Shown here piece after piece: positions 20,043 to 28,868 of a stretch of DNA of 38,716 nucleotides. Position 1 is the stretch's first letter, and each line of letters starts with the position of its first letter. Origin of the DNA: a virus. The stretch spans positions 1 to 38,716 of the IMG/VR virus record IMGVR_UViG_3300024352_000054; one strand, given 5' to 3'. A program made the translations under genes and the position numbers. The notes beneath the pieces are model-generated. The model made no database searches. It worked only from the letters and a program-made list of their open reading frames with translations, and had not been told where the DNA came from.

Positions 20043-20627
20043 ATGTGCACCGGATCGACCAAGCAGGGGCCATCTGCTTCGTACACGCCGCCTCTCGTCA
20101 AGCAGCTGTACGACAACCCCAATCCCACCTTCAACTTCGGTGGGGTTGATGACCTTGGCCTGCGCATCCAGTCCGAGCAAGGCCGTGAGTATCTGAGCCG
20201 GATCGAGCGCAATGACGCTAATGCCAATGAGATCAGGTTTCGGGAGGCGCAGCTGAAGGCGATTGCTGATGAGCAGTACCGCCGTGACACGCCTCGTCGC
20301 TTGGCAGCAGAGCGCAGTGCGCTGGCCGCTCAGCAGCAGGCAGAGATGATCAGCTACCAGAACCGCATGGCTGAGCAGCAGGCTCAGCAGAAGGTTCAGA
20401 CCGAAGAGCTGCGTGCTCAACAGGCTGAGCGTGTTGCCGGCATCCGCTCTCGCGGACAGGCCGTCTCTCAGTCCCTGCAGATCCTGGCCCAAGCAGGAGG
20501 TCAGGCCCCTACAGCTTCGACATCCAAGCCGACTGCTGGTCGCGCCGGTGCTCGCAGCACTACTGCCTCTCTTCGGATGGGCACCACTGGTTCCAGAGCC
20601 GGCAGCGGCTCCAATCTCGCGGTGTAA
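20043..20627 (+). CDS. T7 gp6.7/gp7.3-like virion protein, copy 3
   Basis: This 194-residue protein starts MCTGSTKQGPSASYTPPLVK and ends ASLRMGTTGSRAGSGSNLAV. The terminal motif is more divergent than in copies 1 and 2. A long charged coiled coil (about 60-140, with many QQ and EQ pairs) fills the middle. NPNPTFNFGGVDDLGLRI near residue 27 is a distinct N-terminal domain. It directly precedes the portal gene by three bases. The three genes together look like an expanded family. Confidence 0.65.
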   Translation: MCTGSTKQGPSASYTPPLVKQLYDNPNPTFNFGGVDDLGLRIQSEQGREYLSRIERNDANANEIRFREAQLKAIADEQYRRDTPRRLAAERSALAAQQQAEMISYQNRMAEQQAQQKVQTEELRAQQAERVAGIRSRGQAVSQSLQILAQAGGQAPTASTSKPTAGRAGARSTTASLRMGTTGSRAGSGSNLAV

Positions 20628-20630
20628 GCA

Positions 20631-22268
20631 ATGGCCTCAGCACAGAAGCGTTATGACCAGCTGCGGACCGACCGCGATTACTACCTGGAGCGAGCGCGTG
20701 ATGCAGCACGTCTCACGATTCCATACCTGATCCCACGCAGTAACGAACCTGTACGGGAGAACAAGGACGTTCACCTTCTGCCGTGGAACGGTATTGGGGC
20801 TCGCGGTGTTCACAATCTGGCTTCTCGTCTTCTTCTTGCTCTTCTCCCTCCTACGGAGAGCTTCTTCCGCTTCACCGTGGATGAGGTGGCCATGCAGCAA
20901 GAAGAGCTGCGTCTATCGCAGTCGGGTGCTTCAGAAGATCAGATCGCAGAGATGAAGTCTGAGATCGAGCTGGCTCTCAACCGGCTTGAGCTTTCGGTGT
21001 TGCGCAGCATTGAAACCAGCAATGACCGTGTGGCTGTGCATGAGGCACTGGTTCACCTGATCGTTGCTGGCAACTGCTTGCTCTACGTCTCGGAAGACGG
21101 GTTGCAATGTTTCCACCTCAACCGCTACGTGCTGTTGCGTGACCCCATGGGTAATCCCATGGAGGCTGTGGTGTGTGAAGAACTTGCCTTCAGTGCACTG
21201 CCTCTGCCGTTGCAGAAGCAACTGCTTGAACAAGAGGAAGACCTCAAGGGAATCCTTGATGACGAGGATCTAACGGGTAGCAAGAAGGAGAAGCCAGTCA
21301 GGATCTACACCCACGTGATCTGGGCTGATGGTCGTGTCCGCTGGCATCAGGAGGTGAAGGGTCATGAGATCGAAGGCAGTCATGGCTCTTCACCCATGGA
21401 GTCCTCTCCTTGGTTGCCACTGCGCATGATCCGACAGGACAGCAGTAGCTATGGCCCTGGTTACATCGAGTCGGCTTGCATCGCTGACCTGCAAACCGCT
21501 GAGGCATTGAGCCGTGCGGTCTGTGAAGGCGCACTGATCTCCGCCCAGGTGAAGCATCTGGTCAAGCCCAGTGGTGTCACCAACGCCAAGCAACTGGCCG
21601 AAGCACCCAATGGTGCGTTTCTGCCTGGCAACCCTGATGACGTGTTCACCGTTCAAACCCAGAAGGGTGGTGACATGAACGTTGCCATGGCTGCTCTGGC
21701 TCGCGTTGAGGCGCGGTTGGCGCAGGCAATGATGCTGGCGGATGTGCGTGACTCTGAGCGCACAACAGCTGAGGAAGTCCGCCTACAGGCGCAGCAGATC
21801 GAGAACTCTCTGGGTTCGATCTACGCAATCCTCACGGTTGAGTTCCAGTCGCCGTACATCGCACGGAAACTCGAACTCTTCACCCGCAAGGGTGGGATGA
21901 CCAAGCTGCCTGAAGGGCTGGTGAGGCCCATGGTCAGTGTTGGCCTTGCTGCTGTTGGTCGCGGTAATGACCTTGAGAAGACTGCACGGTTCATGCAGAT
22001 CCTGCAGCAGACGCTGGGCCCAGAAGGCATCGCTCAGTACGTGGTGCCTGGCGAGCTGATCAAGCGATTGGCCAGCTCGATGGGCATCAGCCCGCTTGGT
22101 CTCGTCAAGACCGAGCAACAACTTGCTGCTGAAGCACAGCAACAGCAGCAGATGGCAATGGCTCAACAAGCAATGGCGGCCGGTATGGCCGACCCACAGA
22201 AGTTGGCCAATGCCGCTGCCACCTCTCAGGAGATGGCAAACCCACAACCACCTGAACCGACCGCATGA
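20631..22268 (+). CDS. Portal protein (head-tail connector, T7 gp8-like)
   Basis: This 545-residue protein is close to the 536 of T7 gp8. It begins ASAQKRYDQLRTDRDYYLER. The conserved IPYLIPRS and LPWNGIGARGVHNLASRLLL segments follow, near 30-65. A middle domain holds the FRFTVDE and ETSNDRVAVHEALVHLIVAG segments. ERTTAEEVRLQAQQIENSLG (about 370-390) is typical of T7-type connectors, and the C-terminus is Gln/Met-rich. Twelve copies would form the channel through which DNA is packaged and ejected. Its stop overlaps the scaffold start (ATGA). Confidence 0.95.
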   Translation: MASAQKRYDQLRTDRDYYLERARDAARLTIPYLIPRSNEPVRENKDVHLLPWNGIGARGVHNLASRLLLALLPPTESFFRFTVDEVAMQQEELRLSQSGASEDQIAEMKSEIELALNRLELSVLRSIETSNDRVAVHEALVHLIVAGNCLLYVSEDGLQCFHLNRYVLLRDPMGNPMEAVVCEELAFSALPLPLQKQLLEQEEDLKGILDDEDLTGSKKEKPVRIYTHVIWADGRVRWHQEVKGHEIEGSHGSSPMESSPWLPLRMIRQDSSSYGPGYIESACIADLQTAEALSRAVCEGALISAQVKHLVKPSGVTNAKQLAEAPNGAFLPGNPDDVFTVQTQKGGDMNVAMAALARVEARLAQAMMLADVRDSERTTAEEVRLQAQQIENSLGSIYAILTVEFQSPYIARKLELFTRKGGMTKLPEGLVRPMVSVGLAAVGRGNDLEKTARFMQILQQTLGPEGIAQYVVPGELIKRLASSMGISPLGLVKTEQQLAAEAQQQQQMAMAQQAMAAGMADPQKLANAAATSQEMANPQPPEPTA

Positions 22269-23128
22269 ACGACCAAGCACCTGTGATCTCTACCCCAGAG
22301 GCAGCAGCTTCTGGGATGGTTGCCCCTGGGCAGGAGAGCATCCTCGAAGAGTTCATCCAAGAACAGGAAGCTGCTTCCCGTGCTGAGGAGCAGCAAAAGA
22401 TCCTTGGCAAGTTCAATTCACCAGAGGACCTCGCCAAGGCTTATCAAGAACTGGAGAGAAAACTGGGGCAGGGATCAGCTCCTACCCCAGAGTCTCCCTC
22501 AGCAGAACCCAAACAGGCTCCCTCCGGTTATACCGCTGAACAGGCTGCTCAGGTATATGGGCAAGAAGCTGTTGATCTGCTATCTGAGCAGGGCGTTGAT
22601 CTTGCTGATGTGATGTGGAAGGCCGATAACGGCCAAGACATCAGCAATCACTACGACACCCTTGCTGAGGTGTTCAAGGTGCCACGGCAGGTTGTCGAAA
22701 ACTACGTGGGAAAGGCGCAGGTCCGACCCTCGGCAGACCCCTCACCTGGCTTGACCGATGCCGACGTGTCTGAGCTGAAGGCCTACGTCGGTGGTGATGA
22801 GCAGTTCAATGCTTTGAGCCAATGGGCTGCAGCCAACATGAACCAGCAGGAGTTGGCCAACTACAACGCTGCTGTTGATAGCGGCAACAAGGAAGCCATC
22901 CGCTGGGCGCTGACTGCTATGCAGGCACGTGCATCAGGCAAGGCAGAGGTCGCTGAACCCAAGTTGATCGGTGGTGGACAGCCGCCTGTCGTGGCCAAGT
23001 TCGAAAGCAAGCAGCAAGTGCTGGATGCCATGAACAAGACCAATGAGCGTGGTCAGCGCCTTTATGACGTGGATGATGCCTACCGTCAGAAGTTCATCTC
23101 GTTGCTATCCAACAGCGACGTGTTCTAA
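22265..23128 (+). CDS. Capsid scaffolding protein (T7 gp9-like)
   Basis: This 287-residue acidic protein (T7 gp9 is 307) lies between portal and major capsid as in T7. The N-terminal half is Glu/Pro/Gln-rich (for example ILEEFIQEQEAASRAEEQQ). A helical middle follows (EAVDLLSEQGVDLADVMWKA), and LTDADVSELKAYVGGDEQFN starts a conserved C-terminal helical domain. The end, VDDAYRQKFISLLSNSDVF, would contact the capsid protein. It guides procapsid assembly and is then released. Confidence 0.85.
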   Translation: MNDQAPVISTPEAAASGMVAPGQESILEEFIQEQEAASRAEEQQKILGKFNSPEDLAKAYQELERKLGQGSAPTPESPSAEPKQAPSGYTAEQAAQVYGQEAVDLLSEQGVDLADVMWKADNGQDISNHYDTLAEVFKVPRQVVENYVGKAQVRPSADPSPGLTDADVSELKAYVGGDEQFNALSQWAAANMNQQELANYNAAVDSGNKEAIRWALTAMQARASGKAEVAEPKLIGGGQPPVVAKFESKQQVLDAMNKTNERGQRLYDVDDAYRQKFISLLSNSDVF

Positions 23129-23234
23129 CTTGCCGGTAGGGATACATCTCACCCCTGCAACGGACCGGCCCCTGCGGGGATAACCGGGAAAGGGAAGGCG
23201 GAAGTGAACCCTGCTCACTTTCTCTTTCAAGACA

Positions 23235-24317
23235 ATGGCTGTCACTATCCCCTGGGACGCGGGTCTTTCGCGGACAGGTCAAATCAAGGGCGACGCGGCA
23301 ACGTGGGGTCCTGGTGCTGCGGGCTTTGACAAAGACCGTGCACTGTTCCTCAAGCTCGGCGCTGCTGAAGTGCTCGATGCTTTCGAGCGCACCACTGTGT
23401 TCAAGGGCAAGACCCGTGAGCGCAACATCCGTGGTGGCAAGAGCGTTGCTTTCCCCATCACCGGCAAGATGGGTGCTCGTTATCACGAGCCTGGCAAGGC
23501 GATCCTTGGTGACGGCAACATGCCGTCTGACCTGAACGAACGGGTCATCAATCTCGATGGTTTGATGATTGCCGATGTGGCAATCGACAACCTCGATGAG
23601 CTGATGACCTACTTCGATGTTCGGTCGATCTATACGACTGAACTGGGTCGCGCTCTGGCATACGAGTACGACAAGCGCGTTGCTCGCATGATCTTTGCGG
23701 CAGCAGCTAATGCCACTGAGCCTCTGGCTAAGGACGGCACGGCTTCTCCCAAGGGTCCTGCTGATAACCGGGGTCGCATCGGTGCAACCATCACCCTGGG
23801 CGCTGACTACACCGGTGCTGGCGCTACCCGCCAAGCCAAAGGCGATGCCTTGGTTAATGCCATCTTCGACGCTCGCATTGCGATGGAGAAGAAGGATGTG
23901 CCGATGGAAGGCACCGTGGCTGTGTTCGGCCCTGATGACTACTACGCCATCACCCAGTCGAGCCGTGCGATCAACACCGACTTCAACGGTGGTGGTGGTT
24001 CCAACGGCACCATCGCTGAGGGTCGCACTCTGCGTGTGGCTGGCATCCCCATCATGATGTCCAACCACGTCACCCAGCCTGCTTACACCCTGGTGGCCGG
24101 CGATTACAACGCTGACTACGCCCAGGATCTGAGCAAGTGCCACGGTCTGATCTTCAACCGTGATGCTGTTGGTGTGCTGTCTCTGCTGAGCCCCTCTCTG
24201 CAGGCCACCTCTGGTGACTGGAACATCAGCCATCAGGCCACCCTGCTGGTTGCTCGTCAGGCACTGGGTATGGGCATCCTCCGCGCTGAGAGTGCGGTTC
24301 GGGTTGTCACTGCCTGA
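23235..24317 (+). CDS. Major capsid protein (T7 gp10-like)
   Basis: This 360-residue protein carries the typical HK97-fold features of T7-like capsids: LFLKLGAAEVLDAFERTTVF, then GKSVAFPITGKMGARYHEPG, then INLDGLMIADVAIDNLDELM. The start ATG at 23235 follows a 106-base gap with no strong Shine-Dalgarno sequence. That gap contains a weak hairpin (AAGTGA/TCACTT, 23202-23220). The strong terminator at 24344 follows the gene, as Tphi follows gene 10 in T7. The protein should be abundant late in infection. Confidence 0.95.
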   Translation: MAVTIPWDAGLSRTGQIKGDAATWGPGAAGFDKDRALFLKLGAAEVLDAFERTTVFKGKTRERNIRGGKSVAFPITGKMGARYHEPGKAILGDGNMPSDLNERVINLDGLMIADVAIDNLDELMTYFDVRSIYTTELGRALAYEYDKRVARMIFAAAANATEPLAKDGTASPKGPADNRGRIGATITLGADYTGAGATRQAKGDALVNAIFDARIAMEKKDVPMEGTVAVFGPDDYYAITQSSRAINTDFNGGGGSNGTIAEGRTLRVAGIPIMMSNHVTQPAYTLVAGDYNADYAQDLSKCHGLIFNRDAVGVLSLLSPSLQATSGDWNISHQATLLVARQALGMGILRAESAVRVVTA

Positions 24318-24343
24318 TCCAGACTGGTTCTGGAATGTTCGAT

Positions 24344-24376
24344 GGGGCTGGGAGCGATCCTGGCCCCTTTTCTTTT
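24344..24376 (+). terminator. Strong intrinsic terminator after the capsid gene
   Basis: GGGGC-TGGGA (24344-24353), a GCGA tetraloop (24354-24357) and TCCTG-GCCCC (24358-24367) form a ten-base-pair stem, including two G-U pairs. TTTTCTTTT follows. The position, directly downstream of the capsid gene, is the same as T7 Tphi. There it reduces expression of the tail genes relative to capsid. Confidence 0.85.
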
Positions 24377-24393
24377 GCCCTCATACCATTGGT

Positions 24394-24407
24394 CTGCACA
24401 GGTGCAG
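24394..24407. promoter_or_regulatory. TGCAC-NN-GTGCA site upstream of tail tubular A
   Basis: CTGCACAGGTGCAG is symmetrical except for its two central bases. It ends seven bases before the ATG at 24415, just after the capsid terminator. A new transcript would have to start or be regulated here. Confidence 0.6.
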
Positions 24408-24414
24408 TAGTGGT

Positions 24415-25077
24415 ATGGGTCTTGCGAATCAGGGGATAACGCCTGGCAGGACAACCCTGCTGGAGGCCATCAACGTTCTGCTGGAGAACATCGGCGAGCA
24501 GCCGGTGGACGCCTTCGAGAAGGAACAGATCCAGGACGCACGGATCGCTGAGCACACGATCCTTGAGCTGCACCGCGAAGGACAGCTGCGGGCATGGAGC
24601 TGGAACAGTGAGGAGTTCTATCCGTTCGAGAAGGACCAGGCCACAAAGGAGATCGTGGTGCCGGCCAATGTGGTGCGGTTCACGGTGGATCCGTACTTCT
24701 ATGACGGTCGGTTCATCCTTCGTGGGCAGAAGGTCTACGACAAGCTGAATCGCACCACCAAACTGCCTGATGACATCAAGGAGATCCACGCCAATGTGGT
24801 GTGGTTATTGACTTGGGACGAGTCACCAGAAGCATTTAACCGGTACACCACGATCCGTGCAGCACGGGTGTTTGCTGCTCGCGTGATGGGTTCTGACTCG
24901 ATCGTGAAGTACACCGCTGCGGATGAGCAAGCAGCGCTGACTGAGTTGATGCGTGTGGAGCTGGATCAATCCCAGCCCAATGCACTGACAGGTGGTCGGG
25001 GCCTTGGTCCGATGCCTACCTACCAACCAGGCATGGGTCTGCTGCGTGGTGTCTACGGAGGTGTGGTCATTGGCTGA
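24415..25077 (+). CDS. Tail tubular protein A (T7 gp11-like, gatekeeper)
   Basis: This 220-residue protein matches T7 gp11 (196) in layout. An N-terminal TTLLEAINVLLENIGEQPVD helix pair is followed by ILELHREGQLRAWSWNSEEF. A beta domain comes next (EIVVPANVVRFTVDPYFYDG). VVWLLTWDESPEAFNRYTTI and a helical C-terminus complete it. It forms the ring joining the portal to the nozzle. The ATG at 24415 after the TGCAC site is preferred over the much earlier frame opening inside the capsid gene. Confidence 0.92.
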   Translation: MGLANQGITPGRTTLLEAINVLLENIGEQPVDAFEKEQIQDARIAEHTILELHREGQLRAWSWNSEEFYPFEKDQATKEIVVPANVVRFTVDPYFYDGRFILRGQKVYDKLNRTTKLPDDIKEIHANVVWLLTWDESPEAFNRYTTIRAARVFAARVMGSDSIVKYTAADEQAALTELMRVELDQSQPNALTGGRGLGPMPTYQPGMGLLRGVYGGVVIG

Positions 25078-27574
25078 GCTGTATAGCTACACGATCCCCA
25101 ATCTGATTCAAGGCATCAGCCAGCAACCGGATGCACAACGCGATCCGAGTCAGGCTGAGATCCAGATCAATGGGATGTCCTCCATCGCGGAGGGATTGAG
25201 GAAGCGGGACAGCACGCACACGCTGGCCAAGGTGAGCAGTGCACCGTTTGGTGATGCGTTCATCCATACGATCCTGCGTGATAACACCGAGGAGTATCTG
25301 GCGGTCATCACCAAGACCTCGATCCGGGTGTTTGATCTGCAGGGTAATGAGAAGACCGTTAATGCCCCTGGTGGGTATGGCTATCTGTCTTCAGTGACGG
25401 ATGCCAGGCAGCAGATCCGTGCTGTGACGGTGGCTGATTACACCTTCATCTTGAACACCAACAAGGTGACAGCGATGGACCCGGCATTGTCGCCGGAGAC
25501 AGCACGGCCATCAGCGCATGAGTGTTTGATCTGGGTGAAAGCGGCCAACTATGGCCAGACCTATAAGGTCAACGTCAACGGAACTGAAGCCACGGTGACC
25601 ACGGCTGTGGCGCCAGTGGTCAGTAACGGCACCACAGTTACTGAGAACCGGATCAGCTCAGCTGAGATTGCAGAGCAGATCAAGACAGCACTTGGCACCT
25701 TGACTGGGGTGACGATCACCCGTGAGGGTTCCGTGCTTTGGGTGCAGTCTGCCAACCCGATCACGGTGTCAGCGACTGATGCCAGGGCCAATGCTGACAT
25801 CACGGCAATTCTGGGCAAGGCGCAGGCTTTCACTGATCTACCAACGATTGGTCCAAAGGGTTATGCGGTTGAGATCTCCGGTGATCCGGGGAACAACTTC
25901 GATAACTACTACGTGGAGTTCCGTCCCAATAGCGGGACGTTTGGTGAGGGTGTCTGGGCTGAGATCGTCAGTCCTGGTGTCGAGTACAAGATCGACAAGA
26001 GCACCATGCCGCACATCCTGGTGCGGTTACCGAATGGGGAGTTCTACTTCGGCCCAGCAGATGGCAGCACCCAAGGCGGTGTTGACATGCCTGCTTGGGG
26101 TCATCGAGTTACTGGTGACTACGAGACCGCGCCTGACCCGAGCTTCATTGGTTTTGCCATCAACGATGTAGCGATTTACAAGAACCGGCTGGTCTTCCTT
26201 GCTGACGAGAACGTCATCCTCAGTCGGACCAGGGAGTTCTTTGAGTTCTTCCCTGCAACGGTCACGACAGTTCTGGATACTGATCCTATTGATGTTGTGG
26301 CTAGCAATAACCGGGTATCCGTTCTCCGGTATGCAGTGCCGTATCAGGATGAGTTGATCCTGTTCAGCTCGCAGTATCAGTTCCGCTTCAACGCAGCGGA
26401 GACGGTGCTGACACCAGCGACAGCGCAGATCACGGTGCTGACGCAGTTCGAGATTGATACCAACGTCAGGCCACAACAGGCTGGCGGCGGGATCATCTTC
26501 TGTCAGGAGAACGGGCAGTGGAGTCAGTTCCGTGAGTTCAGTGTCCGTGGTGCGGGAACTGCGCTGACTGCTGATGCACAGGATCTGACGGGGTATGTCT
26601 CGGCTTACATCCCTGACGAGGTGTTCAAGGTCACGGTGAATGACACAGGCAACAGCCTGTATGTCATCAGCGGGAAGGACGGATACAAGGATCGGATCTA
26701 TGTGTACAAGTGGTTCTTCCGTAATACCGGTGGTGGTGCGGAGAGGGCGCAGTCCAGCTGGAGCCACTGGCAGTTCAACGGCGCCGATGAGGTGCTGCAG
26801 ATTGTTTGCATCCGTGAGGCGCTGTACTGCTTAATGCGGTACGGCAATGACATCTTCCTTGAGGTCATCCCTGTGATGGACCGGATGGGTGAGGTGCTGG
26901 GCACGCCCTATCCGTTGCTGTTGGATCGGAGGGTGAGCACGACTGCTGCGACCTCTGCTGCGATGCGTGTTGCCAGGGGCACGTATGACCCGGTTACCAG
27001 GAAGACCACCTGGACGTTGCCGTATGAGGTGAAGGCCAAGACCCAGGCATGGAGTAGCTACACGGCTGGGCCGGCCACGTACAACGGCGGTGTGTTGCTG
27101 GGTGAGGCCAGCACTGGCAACACCATCACGGCCAGGGGTGACTGGAGCCAAGCGGATGTGTTCTTTGGTGAGCTGTATGAGTTCCGTTATCGCTTCACTC
27201 GTTTCCGTTTGATGCGTGAGATCGGTGGCGGCAAGGCAGCGGTGAACATGATGCGCACCCAGGTCAGGCAGGCCAAGCTCCGATACCACGAGTCAGGGTT
27301 CTTCCAGGTGAAGGTGATGCCTGAGCATCGGGTGCCTGGGCTCTACACGTTTGATGGAACGGTGAGTGCTGTTCGCAATGCCCGGATTGGGCAGGTGGGT
27401 GGCACGTATCAGCCGGATACCGCGAGGTACTTCGAGGGTGTGTTCAACATCCCGATCCTGAGTCGCGGTAGTCAATGCCTGGTGGAGATCCTCAATGACT
27501 CCCCACACCCCTGCAAGTTCAGCACCTGTGAATGGATGGCCTTACTGACTGGTCGTGCGAGGTCCCTGCAATGA
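25070..27574 (+). CDS. Tail tubular protein B (T7 gp12-like, nozzle)
   Basis: This 834-residue protein (T7 gp12 is 794) probably starts at TTG 25070. GGAGGT lies seven bases upstream, and the resulting N-terminus, MAELYSYTIPNLIQGISQQP, aligns with the gp12 start (GGISQQPD). Conserved features include GMSSIAEGLRKRDSTHTLAK, NDVAIYKNRLVFLADENVIL and YQFRFNAAETVLTPATAQI. A C-terminal GLYTFDGTVS region follows. It forms the hexameric nozzle through which DNA leaves. Its stop overlaps the gp13-like start (ATGA). Confidence 0.95.
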   Translation: MAELYSYTIPNLIQGISQQPDAQRDPSQAEIQINGMSSIAEGLRKRDSTHTLAKVSSAPFGDAFIHTILRDNTEEYLAVITKTSIRVFDLQGNEKTVNAPGGYGYLSSVTDARQQIRAVTVADYTFILNTNKVTAMDPALSPETARPSAHECLIWVKAANYGQTYKVNVNGTEATVTTAVAPVVSNGTTVTENRISSAEIAEQIKTALGTLTGVTITREGSVLWVQSANPITVSATDARANADITAILGKAQAFTDLPTIGPKGYAVEISGDPGNNFDNYYVEFRPNSGTFGEGVWAEIVSPGVEYKIDKSTMPHILVRLPNGEFYFGPADGSTQGGVDMPAWGHRVTGDYETAPDPSFIGFAINDVAIYKNRLVFLADENVILSRTREFFEFFPATVTTVLDTDPIDVVASNNRVSVLRYAVPYQDELILFSSQYQFRFNAAETVLTPATAQITVLTQFEIDTNVRPQQAGGGIIFCQENGQWSQFREFSVRGAGTALTADAQDLTGYVSAYIPDEVFKVTVNDTGNSLYVISGKDGYKDRIYVYKWFFRNTGGGAERAQSSWSHWQFNGADEVLQIVCIREALYCLMRYGNDIFLEVIPVMDRMGEVLGTPYPLLLDRRVSTTAATSAAMRVARGTYDPVTRKTTWTLPYEVKAKTQAWSSYTAGPATYNGGVLLGEASTGNTITARGDWSQADVFFGELYEFRYRFTRFRLMREIGGGKAAVNMMRTQVRQAKLRYHESGFFQVKVMPEHRVPGLYTFDGTVSAVRNARIGQVGGTYQPDTARYFEGVFNIPILSRGSQCLVEILNDSPHPCKFSTCEWMALLTGRARSLQ

Positions 27575-28017
27575 GGTGGGCGGATCCACAGGAGGGCCTC
27601 GTCTACTACGTGGCTGCGAACATCAGACGAGAGGACGAGCGTGAGGTGTGGTTAAGTCACCACATCCCAGGCCCTGAGGCGGTTGTCGAGAGCTGGCAGC
27701 AGAGCGATCTCTGCCGTTGCATCGTCACCAATGACGGTGAGCCAGTGGGTGTGACGGGTGTTGTTGGTGATCGGATCTGGTTGCTTGGCACTGAAGAGCT
27801 GACAGCAACACGGTCAAGAAGATTGCAGCTGTGCAGAGAAGGGCGAGGATGGGTTGAGCATTGTTTGAAACGAGTGGGCGGTCCCATAGGGAACGACGTG
27901 TATTACTCCAACCAAGCGTCGATCCGCTGGTTGAAGCACTTGGGGTTCACGGTTGAGCAGCCGAGGCCGTTTGGTTCAAGCGGTGCCTTGTTCTGCAATT
28001 TCTGGAGGGCAGCCTGA
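27571..28017 (+). CDS. gp13-like virion assembly protein with GNAT-like features
   Basis: This 148-residue protein from ATG 27571 sits where T7 gene 13 lies, between the nozzle and internal core proteins. It has an EPVGVTGVVGDRIWLLGTEE strand pair and an LCREGRGWVEHCLKRVGGPI helix. It also has NQASIRWLKHLGFTVEQPRP, which matches the N..HIRFLK.IG segment of T7 gp13 and the acetyltransferase-like fold. T7 gp13 is needed for head morphogenesis. Enzymatic activity is doubtful. Confidence 0.8.
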   Translation: MRWADPQEGLVYYVAANIRREDEREVWLSHHIPGPEAVVESWQQSDLCRCIVTNDGEPVGVTGVVGDRIWLLGTEELTATRSRRLQLCREGRGWVEHCLKRVGGPIGNDVYYSNQASIRWLKHLGFTVEQPRPFGSSGALFCNFWRAA

Positions 28018-28865
28018 TGGTCGTTATTGATCCGATCTCACTGGCCTTTGGTGCGGTATCCACAGGGTTGAACCTGATGGGTGCCAGCGCCAGCAACAAG
28101 GCTGCTCAACAGGACTACCTGAACCAGACGGCGTTCCAGAAAGCGAACAGTCAATTCGCGTCTTGGCAGGCTGGGTTCAACGCCAAGATCAACGACGCCA
28201 ACAACCAATACAAGTATTGGCAGGAGACTGTTAATTACAACCAGAACCTGGCGTACACGAAGGCGCTCAGGAACGTTGAACTGCTGAAGGGCATCCGGCA
28301 GGCAGAGGTGGTGCGTGACACCCGCGCCGCTGCTGGTGCCAGCTATGTGCAGGACAGCGAGGCGATTACTGCTGCCTATGGCGAGGCCTCAATGCAGGAG
28401 GCAGTAGCGATGCAGCAGTACCAGTGGCGATCACTGCAGGCGCGGTCATCGGTGCAGGCAATGAACATGGAGGGCAACAGCGTTGATCGTTTGGTCAATG
28501 ACTACGCCCGGCAAGAGGGTGACTACGCGACGCTGCAGGAGATCAACAAGGGAATCAGGAGTCGGCAGTTCAGTCGAACGCAATCAGCGCGAGTGGCGCA
28601 GTACCTGAGTCAATACAACAGTCAGCAGTTCTACGAAGAGCAGCCGTACATGGAACCGCTGCCACCGTTTGCACCGCTGCCGACGTTGATCACACCGCCT
28701 GGTCCAACGATGACAGGTGCTGGGCCGAGCAGTGCTGCTGCTGGATTGAACATCGCCACTGGATTGCTTGGTGGTGTTCAGTCGGTGTTCTCCATGCAGA
28801 ACACGTTGAACAGCCTGAAGACACCGAGCAGTTCTTCAGGTGCTGGCACACCGAAGGGGAGTTAA
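28017..28865 (+). CDS. Internal virion protein (T7 gp14-like)
   Basis: This 282-residue protein begins MVVIDPISLAFGAVSTGLNL, a hydrophobic N-terminus as in T7 gp14, which forms the outer-membrane pore during ejection. A long Gln/Asn/Ala-rich helical region (about 30-200) follows, then a Pro-rich segment (YMEPLPPFAPLPTLITPPGP) and a Gly/Ser-rich hydrophobic end. The start overlaps the gp13-like stop (TGATG). Assignment is from order and N-terminal pattern. Confidence 0.85.
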   Translation: MVVIDPISLAFGAVSTGLNLMGASASNKAAQQDYLNQTAFQKANSQFASWQAGFNAKINDANNQYKYWQETVNYNQNLAYTKALRNVELLKGIRQAEVVRDTRAAAGASYVQDSEAITAAYGEASMQEAVAMQQYQWRSLQARSSVQAMNMEGNSVDRLVNDYARQEGDYATLQEINKGIRSRQFSRTQSARVAQYLSQYNSQQFYEEQPYMEPLPPFAPLPTLITPPGPTMTGAGPSSAAAGLNIATGLLGGVQSVFSMQNTLNSLKTPSSSSGAGTPKGS

Positions 28866-28868
28866 TCA

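Noticed and set aside
23094-24233. 379-codon minus-strand frame opposite the capsid gene
   Set aside because: The capsid protein on the plus strand is clear. The antisense product is a codon-bias shadow.
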